Under the pieces are notes generated by a model. That model had not been told where the DNA came from. It made no database searches and saw only the letters and a list, made by a program, of their open reading frames with translations. Positions 47,640-59,959 of a DNA stretch of 64,000 nt are shown here, piece by piece. Source of the stretch: Rhinopithecus roxellana (lineage: Eukaryota > Chordata > Mammalia > Primates > Cercopithecidae); the NCBI RefSeq assembly GCF_007565055.1, contig NC_044554.1, positions 139,809,463 through 139,873,462 on the forward strand, in the 5' to 3' direction. A program made the position numbers and the translations under genes. How positions within the stretch are numbered: the stretch's first letter is position 1; every line of letters begins with the position of its first letter.

Positions 47640-48300
47640 CTATATATTGACATATGAGGGTCCCAATTATCCAACTTTAAGTTCCCAAACTTCTTTCTCC
47701 TCCTTCAATCTCTTCCTCTCCCCTATCCCCTGCCCACAGTTTCTATCAGCTTTTTAGCTTCTTATTATTAGATGTGATTTATCAGCTAAGGATTACCAAT
47801 TAATGTAAGAAAGTCTCCAATATGAAGAAAAAAGACACCAAATAAAAAGTTAAAAACAGTAAACAAACTCCCAAAACAGAAACCTGGAGGAAACAGACCC
47901 AACACAGAAATGGAAGGAAATTTACATTTAATGTTATCAGAGAGAAGAAAATACTTATTGAATCCCTGAAATGGAAACAGAAAACTACTATAAAGAAACA
48001 GTAATAGAATTAAGAGAAATCTCTTAAAATTAAAAACATGACAATATAAATCATGGGTAGGAAACCAAAAAAGAGAAAATCTCATAAATTGTAACAGAGA
48101 CAAATAAGTGAAAAATAAAGGGGGAAAAAAAAAAACTTACAAGATTGATCCTAAAAGGCCAACATCCAACAAATAGTTTCCAGGAAGAGACAAGAGAAGG
48201 AGTAAATTATTAAAAAAAGCAATAAGGGGAACATTTTTGAGAAATTATGCCTGTTTTAAAGAAACGTATAAAGTGTCAAGACTATTTGAATATTTTCTAA
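47640..48300 (+). mobile_element. Possible old L1M 3' region
   Basis: Adenine-rich text such as 'aacatccaacaaatagtttc' then 'caggaagagacaagagaagg' resembles L1M 3' sequences. Diverged, weak call. Confidence 0.4.
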
Positions 48301-48306
48301 TCTATG

Positions 48307-48308
<2 letters not shown>

Positions 48309-48338
<30 letters not shown>

Positions 48339-48644
48339 AGACAGAGTTTCACTCTTGTCACCCAGGCTGGAGTACAATGGCACTATCTTGGCCCACTGCA
48401 ACCTCTGCCTCTTGGGTTCAAGTGATTCTCCTGCCTCAGCCTCCTGAGTAGCTGGGATTACAGGTGCCAAGTAGCTGGGATTACAGGTGCTCACCACCTC
48501 ACCCAGCTGATTTTTGTATTTTTAGTAGAGATAGGATTTCGCCATGTTGGCCAGGCTGGTCTTGAACTCCTGACCTCAAGTAATCCACCTTCCTCGGCCT
48601 CCCAAAGTGCTGGGATTACAGGTGTGAGTCACTGCAACCAGCCT
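48309..48644 (-). mobile_element. Alu with 23-bp internal duplication, antisense
   Basis: T-run of about 29 at 48309-48337, body to 'gcaaccagcct'. Bases 48447-48469 and 48470-48492 repeat 'agtagctgggattacaggtg' plus three bases (21 of 23 equal). 'ctatgct' repeats flank the element. Confidence 0.93.
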
Positions 48645-48874
48645 ATGCTCTTTTTATTTAAAAAGAGTAGTTGTATTATATATCTAAGAATGTGATACCT
48701 GAAATTTAGAGCAAGTTTAAAACTTTTACAATGGAAATAAATTATGTAAAAAAGACGAATTTTGATCTGTTTTGTTTTAGTCAGACCTCAAATGAGAGTA
48801 TTGTATTCTGTGTTAGATACCATAATTTCATAGGGAAAGAAACTCTAAGGGATTGGGTAAGGGGAAAGGGCAGT

Positions 48875-49390
48875 TCATTGTATTTGTTATGTATTGGTGG
48901 GTAACAAAGCACACCAAAACTCTGGCTTCGAACAACAATCATTTTACCTGTTCATGTTTCTGGTGGTCAGCAATTTGAGCTTGGCTCAGCTGAGTGGCTC
49001 TTCAGCTAGTCTCATCTGGGGTCATTCATGCAACTGTAGTCATCTAGTTGTTATACTGGGGCTGAATGGCTCCTATAAGTGGCTGAAGGTTGCTGATGGC
49101 TGACAGCAGAACTGATCTCTCCAAAAGGAGGCTAGTTCAGGCTTCTTCACAAGGATGTCTCAGGTTCCGAGAAAGCAAGAGTGGAAGTGTAAGTCTTCTC
49201 AGGATTTCTGCTTGAAATTCCTCTAACATTATTTCTGCTGTGATGCTCAAAGCAGGCCACAAGACCAACCCAGATTCAAAGTTCTAGAGCACATGTATCC
49301 CCCACTTCTTGGGACAAGATGAATGTGCATTCAGGGATGGAAAAAATTTGTGACTATTATTTTGCAATCGACTGTATTTACTCCAAACCA
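48875..49390 (+). mobile_element. MLT1-type LTR (MLT1J-like), third copy
   Basis: 'ttatgtattggtgggtaaca', 'aagcacaccaaaactctggc', 'tttctggtggtcagcaattt', 'ttggctcagctgagtggctc' match the same family as 19745 and 43185. Right end diverged. Confidence 0.65.
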
Positions 49391-49424
49391 CATCGCATGA
49401 AAAATAGTTAAAAAAAAATAGGCC

Positions 49425-49718
49425 AGCTGGGTGCGGTACCTCATGCCTGTAATCCCAGCACTGTGGGAGGCCAAGGTGGGCAAATCATGAGGTCAGAAGA
49501 TCGAGACCATCCTGGCTAACATGATGAAATCCCATCTCTACTAAAAATACAAAAAATTAGCTGGGCATGGTGGCAGGCACCTGTAGTCTAAGCTACTTGG
49601 GAGGCTGAGGCAGGAAAATGGCAGGAATCTGGGAGGCGTAGCTTGCAGTGAGCCGAGATGGGGCTACTGCACTCCATCCTGGGAGACAGAGTGAGACTCC
49701 GTCTTAAAAAAAAAAAAA
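49425..49718 (+). mobile_element. Alu with damaged head
   Basis: 'agctgggtgcggtacctcat' start and a 13-A tail at 49706-49718. Flanks 'aaaataggcc' and 'aaattaggcc' look like the target repeat. Confidence 0.92.
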
Positions 49719-49929
49719 ATTAGGCCTGATTAGCCTACAGTATAGTATAGGAGGTATGGTTACTATTTTGGACATTTGAAGTGTTGTAATGTTAAAAGGA
49801 TATTCTTTGTTTCACAAACCCTGAAGGTCAGATCAAAGATGTGGATGAAAGTTTGATAAAGCCGATTTATGCCCAATGCAAACAGGAGCTCTTTAAAAAT
49901 TGTGAAATGTTGTATCACAAGAAGACTTT

Positions 49930-50148
49930 AGGTATATGTTGGTCCAACCCACAGACCGCGGCTGGGTGAGGCCTACGATGACTTTGAATGTGGCTCAGCA
50001 CAAGTCATAAACTTTCTTAAAACGTAAGATTTTTAGTGATTTTTTTTAGTTCATCAGCTGTAGTTAGCGTATTTTATGTGTTGCTCAAGACCATTCTTCT
50101 TCCAATGTGGCACGGGGAAGCCAAAAGATTGGACAGCTCTGGTTTAGA
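49930..50148 (+). mobile_element. hAT-like DNA transposon fragment
   Basis: 'ccacagaccgcggctgggtg', 'atgactttgaatgtggctca', 'cattcttcttccaatgtggc' then 'agccaaaagattggacagct' matches a remembered hAT-type consensus ending '...ttggacacccctg'. Family name not certain. Confidence 0.6.
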
Positions 50149-50149
50149 A

Positions 50150-51610
50150 TATGGCAAAGAGATTTGCTTTAGAAGGACACTAGGCTAGATGACTTTTAAT
50201 GTCTCTTCCAGTGCTGGATCCCTATGAATCTTTACAATTTGTAGGGAGCATAAGTTGGTGGTCCAGACTAGATATTACGTTTGGGAATAATCTGTGACTA
50301 AATGACTCACCTCAGTTGTGAGTTTATGAACAGGGAGAAGAACAAGAGGAACAGAACCTTGGGAGATACTGAGACTCCAGGGAGGAAGAAGAAGCAATGC
50401 CAAAGAAGTAGCCATAGCACACGAAAGAAAAAACAAATCAGTACAACTGATTCAACATAGTATGTCACCTCAGCATTTACCTCCTCATGTAAAATTTTGT
50501 ACTGCATTCAGAATATCTATTTCATCTTATTCCTCTCTGATACATAAATCTTTTTCATCTGAAATTCCTATTTGTGAAGTTATTACTTGGTTTCAGAGTT
50601 ATTCAGGCTCAAATGGCTCCCTCCCCTCACAGTTTTCCATTTATTATAGCGTCCTAACTAGTATATCTTTCCTAGGAGGATAAATTACTACAGCTGTGGG
50701 TTTAAAATCTATGGTTACCTCCCAACCTCTTGCATTTTTAACTGAGTTTATATTCAGGCTCTTCAGAGAGAAATATGACTGAACAACCAGAAGAATGTTG
50801 CATTACCTAATCCAATTGTACATTAGTGGCAGGATAAAGACAAACTCTAGGTCCAATAAGCAAGGTAGACAATTTCCTGCAGACTCCTGCATCTGCTACT
50901 TCTCGATTTAGCTTTTACCTGGGACTGATTCCAGTATGATAATGGTGAAAGTTACTGATAAAGAGACATCCACACTTTCATGAATACCTCCCTACTCATG
51001 TAGTAACAAGAACTTTGTATTGTAAATTCAGCAGATGGAAGACCACAGAAAGAATAAAAACAAAGCTGTCCATAAAAGATTATTTTAAAAATTTCAAATG
51101 GAAAATGCACCCTGCAGGTAAATCAGGTCAATCTAAAAGAGATATTTGTAGTATAAGCAGGACAAACTATGAGCAAGCAAGGCTCTGAGTGAGGTTTCCT
51201 CCACAATCAAATTTAGAATTGCATAGATTTTCAGTGTGGGTGTGTCATTTTGTTGAAGCAGGTTAAGTGAGGAGGAGGGCATTTCTGGTGCTTGGGAAGG
51301 TGGCGTGACTTGGTCTCATGCATTCCTCAGGCTTTGCTCGACTGAGCACAGGTATGCCTGCCTGCCTATTTTCCTATCTGGAAATGCTCTGGCTGGCATA
51401 ATTGACATTTATTTCCTTGAGGAATTTCTGTTAATGCAGATGTCTCTTCTAACACATCCATTACTAATATTTCCCTATGTTCTATAATTACGCTGTCTAA
51501 GGAATTCTCCCTTTGAAGTTCTAGATACTAGTGATGGCAGTGTTTTGCAGCAAGGTAACCCATGTAGTGTCCTTGTTCCCTCAACTTTCTAAACAAACTT
51601 CTAACTTCTA
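50150..51610. other. Intergenic stretch, nothing recognised
   Basis: No repeat or gene recognised over about 1.4 kb. Confidence 0.5.
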
Positions 51611-51617
51611 ATTTTGA

Positions 51618-51825
51618 TATATATATATCCAATATATATTATATATAATACATATATATATACACACGCACACGTTATATGTATTATATATAATATATAT
51701 TATACACACATATACATATGTAATATGTATTATATATAATATAATGTAATATATAATGTAATTGTATATAGTGATATATATACACACACAACATACATAT
51801 ACATATCTATATATAATTATTCCAG
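51618..51825. repeat. TA/CA-rich palindromic simple-repeat cluster
   Basis: About 200 bp almost wholly of TATA, TAATA, ACAC and TGTAT words, with many self-complementary stretches such as 'aatatatattatatataata'. It can fold into hairpins. Short open frames across it are meaningless. Confidence 0.95.
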
Positions 51826-52283
51826 TGTTTTCCCTATATCTTATGAAGATGTGAATAATCAAAACAGGTCTTTCAGGATCCTTTACACAGCACTTCCTTC
51901 CTGATTCCTATGAGCCTTGGTTTTTGTCCTCACTTTCCAACAGTCAGAATACCCAGCACTTTATTTATACTCACAAAATGGAAAACAATTTAAAGTAAAA
52001 TGATCACATTTCAATAACTCCAGCACCTAATTTGTGTATCTTCTTCTAACACTTAAGCAATCCATGCTTCAAATACTTATTGCACATTCCTCAGATTCAG
52101 CAAGAACATCCCTCACTTACCTGAGATGTCAGTATTTACTATTTTTGCTGGTCCATGTTTTATGTGTTATTACTGGTAAACAGCAACCCATATTTACAAC
52201 AAACTTGAGGAAAATATATCAAGTAAGAAGTGAGAATAATTCTCTACTATTTCACTAAACTCAAGCACTTTTCTTCGTTTTTC

Positions 52284-52346
52284 TTTTCTTTTTTTTTTGA
52301 GACAGTTTCACTCTGTCACCCAGGCTGGAGTACAGTGACATGATCA
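52284..52346 (-). mobile_element. Alu 3'-end fragment, antisense
   Basis: T-rich tail, then 'gagacagtttcactctgtc' to 'acagtgacatgatc', about 50 bp of the Alu 3' end only. It joins directly to L1-like text. Confidence 0.88.
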
Positions 52347-53290
52347 GTGCAAAAAATACAAACAACCTAATACGAAAGTGGGCAGAGAATATAAATAGTC
52401 AAATTACAAAACTAGCAAATGACAAGTAAATATGTGACAATGATTACTTCCACTAAACATTCAATAATTACCAACTGAAGTTTTTTTTTGCCTATTAAAG
52501 CTCTAAACTTGAAAAATACTTTGACATGGATTATTGGAGAAAAGATATTCTCAAGAACTGTTTGTGAGAGTACAAATTGATACAGCTTTTTATTCGCAGG
52601 TAATTTTTTAAAAATTACTCAAGAATTCCACTTCCAGAATTATGCTTCATAGTAAAAAATAGGGGCGGGGCGCGGTGGCTCAAGCCTGTAGTCCCAGCAC
52701 TTTGGGAGGCCGAGACGGGCGGATCACGAGGTCAGGAGATCGAGACCATCCTGGCTAACACGGTGAAACCTCGTCTCTACTAAAAAAAAAAAAAAAGTAC
52801 AAAAAACTAGCCGGGCGAGGTGGTGAGCGCCTGTAGTCCCAGCTACTCTGGAGGCTGAGGCAGGAGAATGGCGTAAACCCGGGAGGCAGAGCTTGCAGTG
52901 AGCTGAGATCCGGCCACTGCACTCTAGCCCGGGCGTCAGAGCGAGACTCCGTCTCAAAAAAAAAAAAAAAGAAAAGAAAAAAAAAAACATAGTAAAAAAT
53001 AGTCTCTTTGTCCCTCTGTTTGTATATACATGAATTTTCACTGTAATATTGCAACAGAGAAAACCAGAAATGCATCTTACATTATTATTAATAAAGAAAT
53101 CATTAAATAAAATACAGGAATATTCTTCAGTTATTAAAAATAATGGGATAGGACCATTTGTGTTGATCCAGAACAACGTCAATGATACGAAGTTATCAGA
53201 AATCAAAGTATGTGGCATAATGCCATGAAATGAGGAGAACAAAAGAACAAGGTGGAGGGAGTTGGAAATGCTGTAAACATTAAACACTCA
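52347..53290 (+). mobile_element. Old L1M fragment split by an AluY
   Basis: The left part has 'caaacaacctaatacgaaag' with 'gtgggcagagaatataaata', a decayed L1 ORF2 end. The right part has 'ggaatattcttcagttatta' with 'aaaataatgggat', the L1M 3' region. The AluY at 52663-52987 separates them. Confidence 0.75.
52663..52987 (+). mobile_element. AluY with 15-bp perfect target duplication
   Basis: Monkey-type AluY ('ggctcaagcctgtagtccca'). catagtaaaaaatag occurs at 52648-52662 and again at 52988-53002. The middle A-run (52782-52795) and 3' tail are A-rich. Confidence 0.97.
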
Positions 53291-53316
53291 GCAGCGATGA
53301 CTTTCAGGCTTGAGTT

Positions 53317-53613
53317 GGCCAGGCACAGTGGTTCACACTTGTAATCCCAGCACTTTAGGAGGCCAAGGTGCGTGGATCATTTGAACCTGGGAGTCTGAGA
53401 CCAGTCTGGGCAACATGGTGAAACTCCGTCTCTACCAAAAATACAAAAATCTAGCAGGACATGGTGGTGCGCACCTCTCCTCTTAGCTACTTGGGAGACT
53501 GAGGTGGGAGAAGCGCCTAAGCGTAAGCGGAGGAAGTTGCAGTGAGGAGAGATAGCACCACTGCACTCCAGCCTGGGTGACAGAGCCAAACCCCATCTTA
53601 AAAAAAAAAAAAA

Positions 53614-53614
<1 letters not shown>
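53317..53614 (+). mobile_element. Old Alu (J-type)
   Basis: 'ggccaggcacagtggttcac' head, many differences, 14-A tail (53601-53614) that passes into a CA repeat. Confidence 0.9.

Positions 53615-53652
<38 letters not shown>
53615..53652. repeat. (CA)n microsatellite grown at an Alu tail
   Basis: About 18 CA units directly after the Alu poly(A), followed by TA-rich sequence to about 53715. Confidence 0.97.
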
Positions 53653-53654
<2 letters not shown>

Positions 53655-53719
53655 TTTACCATACATATTTATATATATGTATATATACATTCTATATAAA
53701 ATATATATTTATATCTCTA

Positions 53720-55265
53720 AATTATGTACACATTTAGAAGCAATATGGTGCTAAATTTTGCTTGTTTTTGAACTCTACAAAAATGAATGTCTACTGTTTT
53801 TATTCTTGTGTACTTTGCTTTTTTCACTCAATAGTATATTTCTGAAATATAATTCATGTTGATATTTGTAGCTGTAATTCATTTCTTTTCACTAGTCATG
53901 TTCAAAAAACTTGCTGAACCCTATCATTAATTATAATAAATTGTTCGTGTATTTTCTATGTGGTGGACAGTCATAACTTGAACAAGTAATAACTTTTATT
54001 TCTTCCATCCCAACAAATATTCCAGTTATTTTTCTTATCTAATTGTTCTAACTTGGTCCTTACTCAATGGTGTGTTGACAAACCAGTGCCCTTCTACTCA
54101 CCTCCTTACTCTCCCAATCCCTAATTTGTAGTATTGCTAATTTCCATAATGGAAACACTTCTACCATGGTCAAAGATATGCTACAATAGTCTTCTTCTTG
54201 GGGAAGTCACTGGTCCTACCATCTTCCACATTAACTTGAAGCAGCTGGCTTGATAGAATGGTGAAATGGCCTTTTAAAATCACAGTTATATTGCCAGGTA
54301 GGAAACAATACTTTGCAGGGTGGGGGCAAAATTCTCCAGAAGGCTGCATATGCTCTGAATCAGCATCCAATATATGGTACTGTTTTTCCCATAGCCAAGA
54401 CGCTACCAACTTGATTCTGTATGATCAAGGGTCCATCAGGTCGCTAGATTGTAGGCAGTCTAGTCTATTTAATAGTTTCCACCTTTTATTATTGAAGCAG
54501 ACGTTTGCTGTAAGTTTTGTTTTTAAATAGATACCCTTGAAAGATGAGAGAGTTCTCTTCCATTTCGAGTTTGCTACTAGTTTTCATCACGGTTTCTGAA
54601 TGTTCTAGCAATTTTTCTGCACCAGTATAAGATAACCTTGTCTGTTTTTTTTTTCTACTTCCACCTTTAAACTGTTAGTGTATAAATGCAGTTTCTAAAT
54701 TGTCCTGTGCTGTTACTCTTTAACTCCTGGGGTAGCCTCACTTGGTAATTATCTATTATCTTCTTTACATAATGCTAGAGTCAGTAAGTATGACTCAACT
54801 GTCTACAGGTCCCCTTCTCATGTCTCTGGATTCTAAACAATGTATTATTAGGATGAAGTATGTGATTGGTTCTACTTTGGTTCCCAGTCATTTCTGGAGC
54901 AATCATCCAAGGTCAAAGGTGACAACATGCGTAGAATAGCTCTCCTTACTGGAGCAGTTTGTGTTGAATTAAAATTTTCTGAAAAGGAAACACCATTGTT
55001 ATGACATTGGAAGTTATACTAAGAGATGTTTATTTATCCAATATGAAGGGTACTCTGAGTATAATGTATACTAGGCATATTCTACTTTTTGGAGTACTTT
55101 AGGGGAGAATGTATTGATCATCATGAAGTAAATACATCAACTTGATAAAGACAACTCAGTGATAAACATTACATATGCAATGTTTTATTTTTACATACAC
55201 AAAATTCTTGACTTTCGAGTTTACCACTTTAATGTTTTAGATGACATTACTGCCAAAATGTGAAT
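53720..55265. other. Intergenic stretch, nothing recognised
   Basis: No gene or repeat family recognised. Short frames such as 54258-54530 have no known relatives to me. Confidence 0.5.
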
Positions 55266-55269
55266 TTAA

Positions 55270-56465
55270 AAACTTAATTTAATGTAATTTTCAATTGACA
55301 AATAATAATGTTATATATTTATTATATTAATTGCATATATTAAGTGAGGTTTTGAGATATGCAAAAATTCTAGAATGATTAAATCAAGTTAATTAATATA
55401 GCCTTCACCTCACATACATTTTTTAATAGTGCAAATAATTCAAATCTGCTCTCTTCACAATTTTGAAATATATGTTACATTATCATTAACTATAGTCACC
55501 ATGCTGTGCCATGGGTTTCAAAACCCTATTCCTTCTGTCTAACTGAAACCTTGTACTCTTTGACCAATATCTCCTCAATCTTCTTCACTACCACCCAAGC
55601 TCCTGGTAATCACCATTTTACTCTCTGCTTCTATGAGTTCAACTTGTTTAGATTTCACGAGTGATATCATGAGTACTTGTCTTTCTGTGCCTTACTTATT
55701 TCACTTATGTCCTCCAGGTTCATCTATGTTGTCACAAATGAGAGGATTTTCTTCTTTTTAAAGGCTAACATTCCATTATGTATATACACATTTTCTTTAT
55801 CCATTTATATTTGTCTCCAAGTGTCTTGAGGGACACTTAAGTTGATTGCTTATTTTGGCCATTGTGAATAATTCTGCAATGAACATGGGAGTTCAGATAT
55901 CTCTTCTACATACGGATTTTATATATAAAGTTTCCTTTGGCTATATATCCAGTAGTAGGATTGACAGATCATACAGTAGTTCAACATTTAATTTTTTGAG
56001 GAAACTTCATACTGTTTTTCATAATGGCTATACTAATTTAAATTTCTACCAACAGTGTACAAGAGTGCCTTTTTCTCCACGTTTGCCACATTTTTTTTTG
56101 AGAGTCATTTTAACAGCCATGAAATAATAGCTCATACTTTAACTTTGCATTTCCCTGATGATTAGTGATATTTAGCATTTTTATATACCTGTTGTTTATT
56201 TGTATGTTATTTTTTGAGACATACCTAGGCAGGTTCTTTGCCCATTTTTAAAAATTGAGTTATTAGTTTCTTTTGTTGTTGAGATGTTTTAGTTTCTTAT
56301 ACATTTTGGATATTAACACTTTATCAGATTCATGATGTGTAAGTATTTTCTCCCTAATCTATGGGTTGCCTTTTCACCCAGTTAATTTTTCCTTCGCTTT
56401 TTAGTTTTATGAAATCCCATTTGTCTATTTTTGCTTTTGTTGCCTGTGCTTGTCAGGTCAACAAA
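55270..56465 (-). mobile_element. L1 3' region (L1MA/L1PB-type), antisense
   Basis: The reverse-complement L1 text runs for about 1.2 kb: 'catgctgtgccatgggtttc', 'gtcctccaggttcatctatg', 'aagtgtcttgagggacactt', 'ttctgcaatgaacatgggag', 'tttgcatttccctgatgatt', 'ttgcccatttttaaaaattg' and 'atcccatttgtctatttttg'. It has stops in all frames. Confidence 0.93.
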
Positions 56466-56469
56466 ATGT

Positions 56470-59400
56470 AAGTGCAGTTCTTTAAACGGATATTGGAATC
56501 TAACAGTAAAAGAAGTAAGCAATATTAATTTCACTAGGAGGTAAAAATATAATTTCTAAGATATTGAATTTATGCTTGTTATTACATTGCTGTTCATTTA
56601 ATGGGTAGAATAGTGGTTGAAAATCAGGGAACGTTACTTTACTTAGCTATGAATACAGACTAATAATTTTGACCTATGAAAGGAGAGATTGTAATAATTA
56701 AGTAGAATACTTAGAGGTCTTTAGGAATAAAATAAAAGTTGAAAAGATGACATTGTAAAGTTTATTCATGGTGTACTTTTTCCTGAATAGCTTTACCAGA
56801 TAATTGTTAGCTTATGAATTCCCTAAGGACAACAATCAAGTTCTTGTCACTTATTATTCCTAAAAATTGTGGCGAATATTCAATGACTGTGCATATGATG
56901 GAAGGAAAGTGGTCATGTGGGAAAAAGACAAATGGAATTACAGTACAAAATATACTTAAAATGAGACTAATAAAACTGTAATTGTAAAGGTGAACTGGCA
57001 TAGAGACTGAACAGCAATGTGCACACAGAAGGGGGAGAATTGGAACAGCAGAGGTCATTTCTAGGCTGGCCCAGAACACAGGCACACACAGGAGGACCTG
57101 ATTGTCTCTTAAACTCTGCTACCCCAGGCAACTGTCAATCTTCCGCTTGTATTTGTGCCAGACTTTCAATCTCCTCTGATTCCATGAAACCATGCAGATT
57201 CTGTAAGAGTCCAAGGAATATTTCTCTTTTATCGCTTTGAAACTTTAAATCATGTTGGGTTGATATTTGACATACTTGTTGACAGCCTAAATGGATTTTT
57301 TTTTTTTTTTAATAGTGTAGCTTAGATAAATCTTTCTTTTGTTGTAGGGGAGCCAAAAATGTTTTTATGGCTAGCTCAAGCTTAATAAGCAGCCAGAGAT
57401 TTAAAAAAAAAAATGCAACCATTTAATTTTTAATATGGATTGGTTCCTTTTGGTAATTAAAAACTAACATTTTGTAAAATTGCCAACATTTTAATCAAAA
57501 TAATGTAGGATTTTGTACATAAAGCATTTAAATATGTTTTAAACCTTTCTGAGATGGAATCATGAAATAAAACAGATTGAAATGAGGTCTTTTATTGCCT
57601 ATTTTCTATTTAGACCAAAGGTCATATATAAAGTTCAGCAAAGGCCATATTAAATTTTAATAGAGTCTAAAGTTTACTTGGAGTAATACATTTCTAAATA
57701 TTTTGTCACTATACTAACATGTGGCACTAGGAGGTATAAGAACTAGGTATCACCTTGGTTAAGTAGGCCTTGAAGTTTTTGCCACTAGTCAAATTTGATC
57801 AATGATGACCCAAGTCTCTCCCATTTTTCTCATTAGTGGCAGTGTCAATATGTTGCTTTTAAGTCAGGGTAACAGTGTAGCCAGCATGTTTTGACAACTG
57901 GAGATGGACATTTACTTGTTTAGCCAGAGACCAAATAAAAAGAGGCCAAGAGGAGAGTTTTACTTTCTTTTGTGTGCTTAGAAGTCTACATCTCTGGTGA
58001 GCATTCAGACATAAGCATTATCAAATATAATCATCTCAAGGGCCTTGAAATGGTTATGCTTTGTGCATTTCTATACAGTGTGTCGCATTTCGTTCCCTTT
58101 AATTTCTGTACAGCCAGAGGTATCTTAGAATTTCTTCTTCTGTCTTAGCCATTATATCAGTCAAACAGAAATCAAATACTAGTTACCTTACGTTATGTTT
58201 TAATGAACATTAACACAACATTCTTAATATTAAACACCATGTGTTTTGCTCTTTTATTAATATCTTATTAATTTTCCAACTTCAAATTCTAATTATTAAA
58301 TACATATTCTATAATGCCATCCTGACAGCTTTTTAATTTATTCAGTCTTAGATAACTCGTATATAAAGAATGATCAGACATATTTTGACTGTCTCAATTT
58401 CATTCTTTCAAAAGGTTGGCTGAGACCATGATAAAGTTCTTAATTCTGAACTTAATTTTTCTCAGTAAGTAAAGCTAGTTTAATAATATTAAATAATAGC
58501 CATCAATTAAATAATGAGCTCCACTGAAGTCAGTTTAACAAACTGAATTCAAAAGAATATTATCTCTGCTCAAAGGCAATGCAACATCCTATAGAGACCT
58601 AATAGGTTCCAAGTGCTAATAGTTTGGCCTGCATCACATTTAGAAGTTTTAAGCACTTTGAAATAATGTGAAAGTATATGTGGAGATGGAGTTTGGGCTG
58701 AAATTTGAACTGCTGTATAGATCTGTCTGCTTCCTCCTGATTGTTAGTTTTTTCATGTATTTTTGCAGTACTATGAAGGTGAAGATCACTAGACTCTCAT
58801 TTTCTTTATGTTGATGGAGCCACTGAAAGCCCCAAACTACCACAAAGTCAGGAAATGCAAACTGTGGTCACTTTCCACAGCCTATTATGAAATAATATTG
58901 CTTAGTATTCTTGCGTTATGTGAGGTTTCAGTTATTGATCTTGAGCATATCATCAACAAGCAAATAAGTGAATGTGGCCCTCTTTCCCCCCTTTATTTTC
59001 TACAAAGAATTAGCCTGATATTATAGCCAACCACAAACTTTACTCTGCCCCTAAAACGATTAGTGCACATATGCTACAAAAAGCAACGATTAATGTGTTT
59101 TTTATTATTGTATATTATGAATGTGTAGTTTATGTTTGTGATAAGATTCTAAAATTACTATTTTTTAAAGGTTAGCTGTAGTTCTGTGTTTAGGAAATAC
59201 AAGCATAAACATTAAGAGATGCTTCAACTAAAATAAATTGCGCTGAATTTTTGGTCTTCAGGGTATAAGGCAATTGTATAGCTGCCAGTGACCTGAACTG
59301 ATCTTCAATTATTCACTGATCAAAAGATAAGACTTATATTTTGCTAATTAATGCAGCTTTCCAAGTAAAAACATACAGAATAACACAAGCTTCTTTTTAA

Positions 59401-59715
59401 AATAAATTTTCTCCACAGGGTGAAGTATATCTGTTCTTTAAATTTTTGATGTTTTCTTTAAAAAATTTATCAATTTTCCCCCAGAATGATCTGTCTTCAT
59501 TTGCCTGTGAACAGAAATTGTTAAGAGACATATGGAAACCCTCCACATTTTCTCTAAGGCTGCCCAAAGTCTATAATACAAAAGACTATACGATTTAAAC
59601 TTGTTCTTTGTTTTAGCATCATTCTTCATCTTTAGAGAAAAACATAACACATCTGAAACAAAACAAAAAATGAACCAATCCCCAGCTGCAAAAAATTCTG
59701 TAAGTACAATGTGGT
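56470..59715. other. AT-rich intergenic stretch, nothing recognised
   Basis: More than 3 kb with no recognised gene, RNA or interspersed repeat. A/T homopolymers occur near 57297-57311 and 57402-57412. It is one of the least repeat-laden parts of the right half and could hold conserved noncoding DNA. Confidence 0.5.
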
Positions 59716-59719
59716 TGTT

Positions 59720-59925
59720 GAGCATGGAGAATTTGGAGTCAGATAAACAACCTGGGTTTGAATTTCAGCTTTCCCGTATTGCCTTGGACAAAATATGAAC
59801 TTTTCTCAGCTTCAACTTCATATGTAACATTCCAGGCAATGATTGAGTTAGCCTTACAAGATTCTTATAAAGATTGTGTGATATACTCTGCCTAGCAGAG
59901 CACCTGGCACGATCAGGAGATAGTG
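59720..59925 (+). mobile_element. MIR
   Basis: 'tttggagtcagataaacaac', 'ctgggtttgaatttcagctt', 'cagcttcaacttcatatgta' and 'gcagagcacctggcac' give nearly the full MIR order. Confidence 0.9.
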
Positions 59926-59959
59926 AGAAAAATGCTTTATGGCTCTTACCTTTGTGTAT

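Noticed and set aside
52724..53287. 187-codon minus-strand frame, the longest in the window
   Set aside because: It reads through an antisense AluY and L1 remnants (typical Alu-derived peptide), not a gene.
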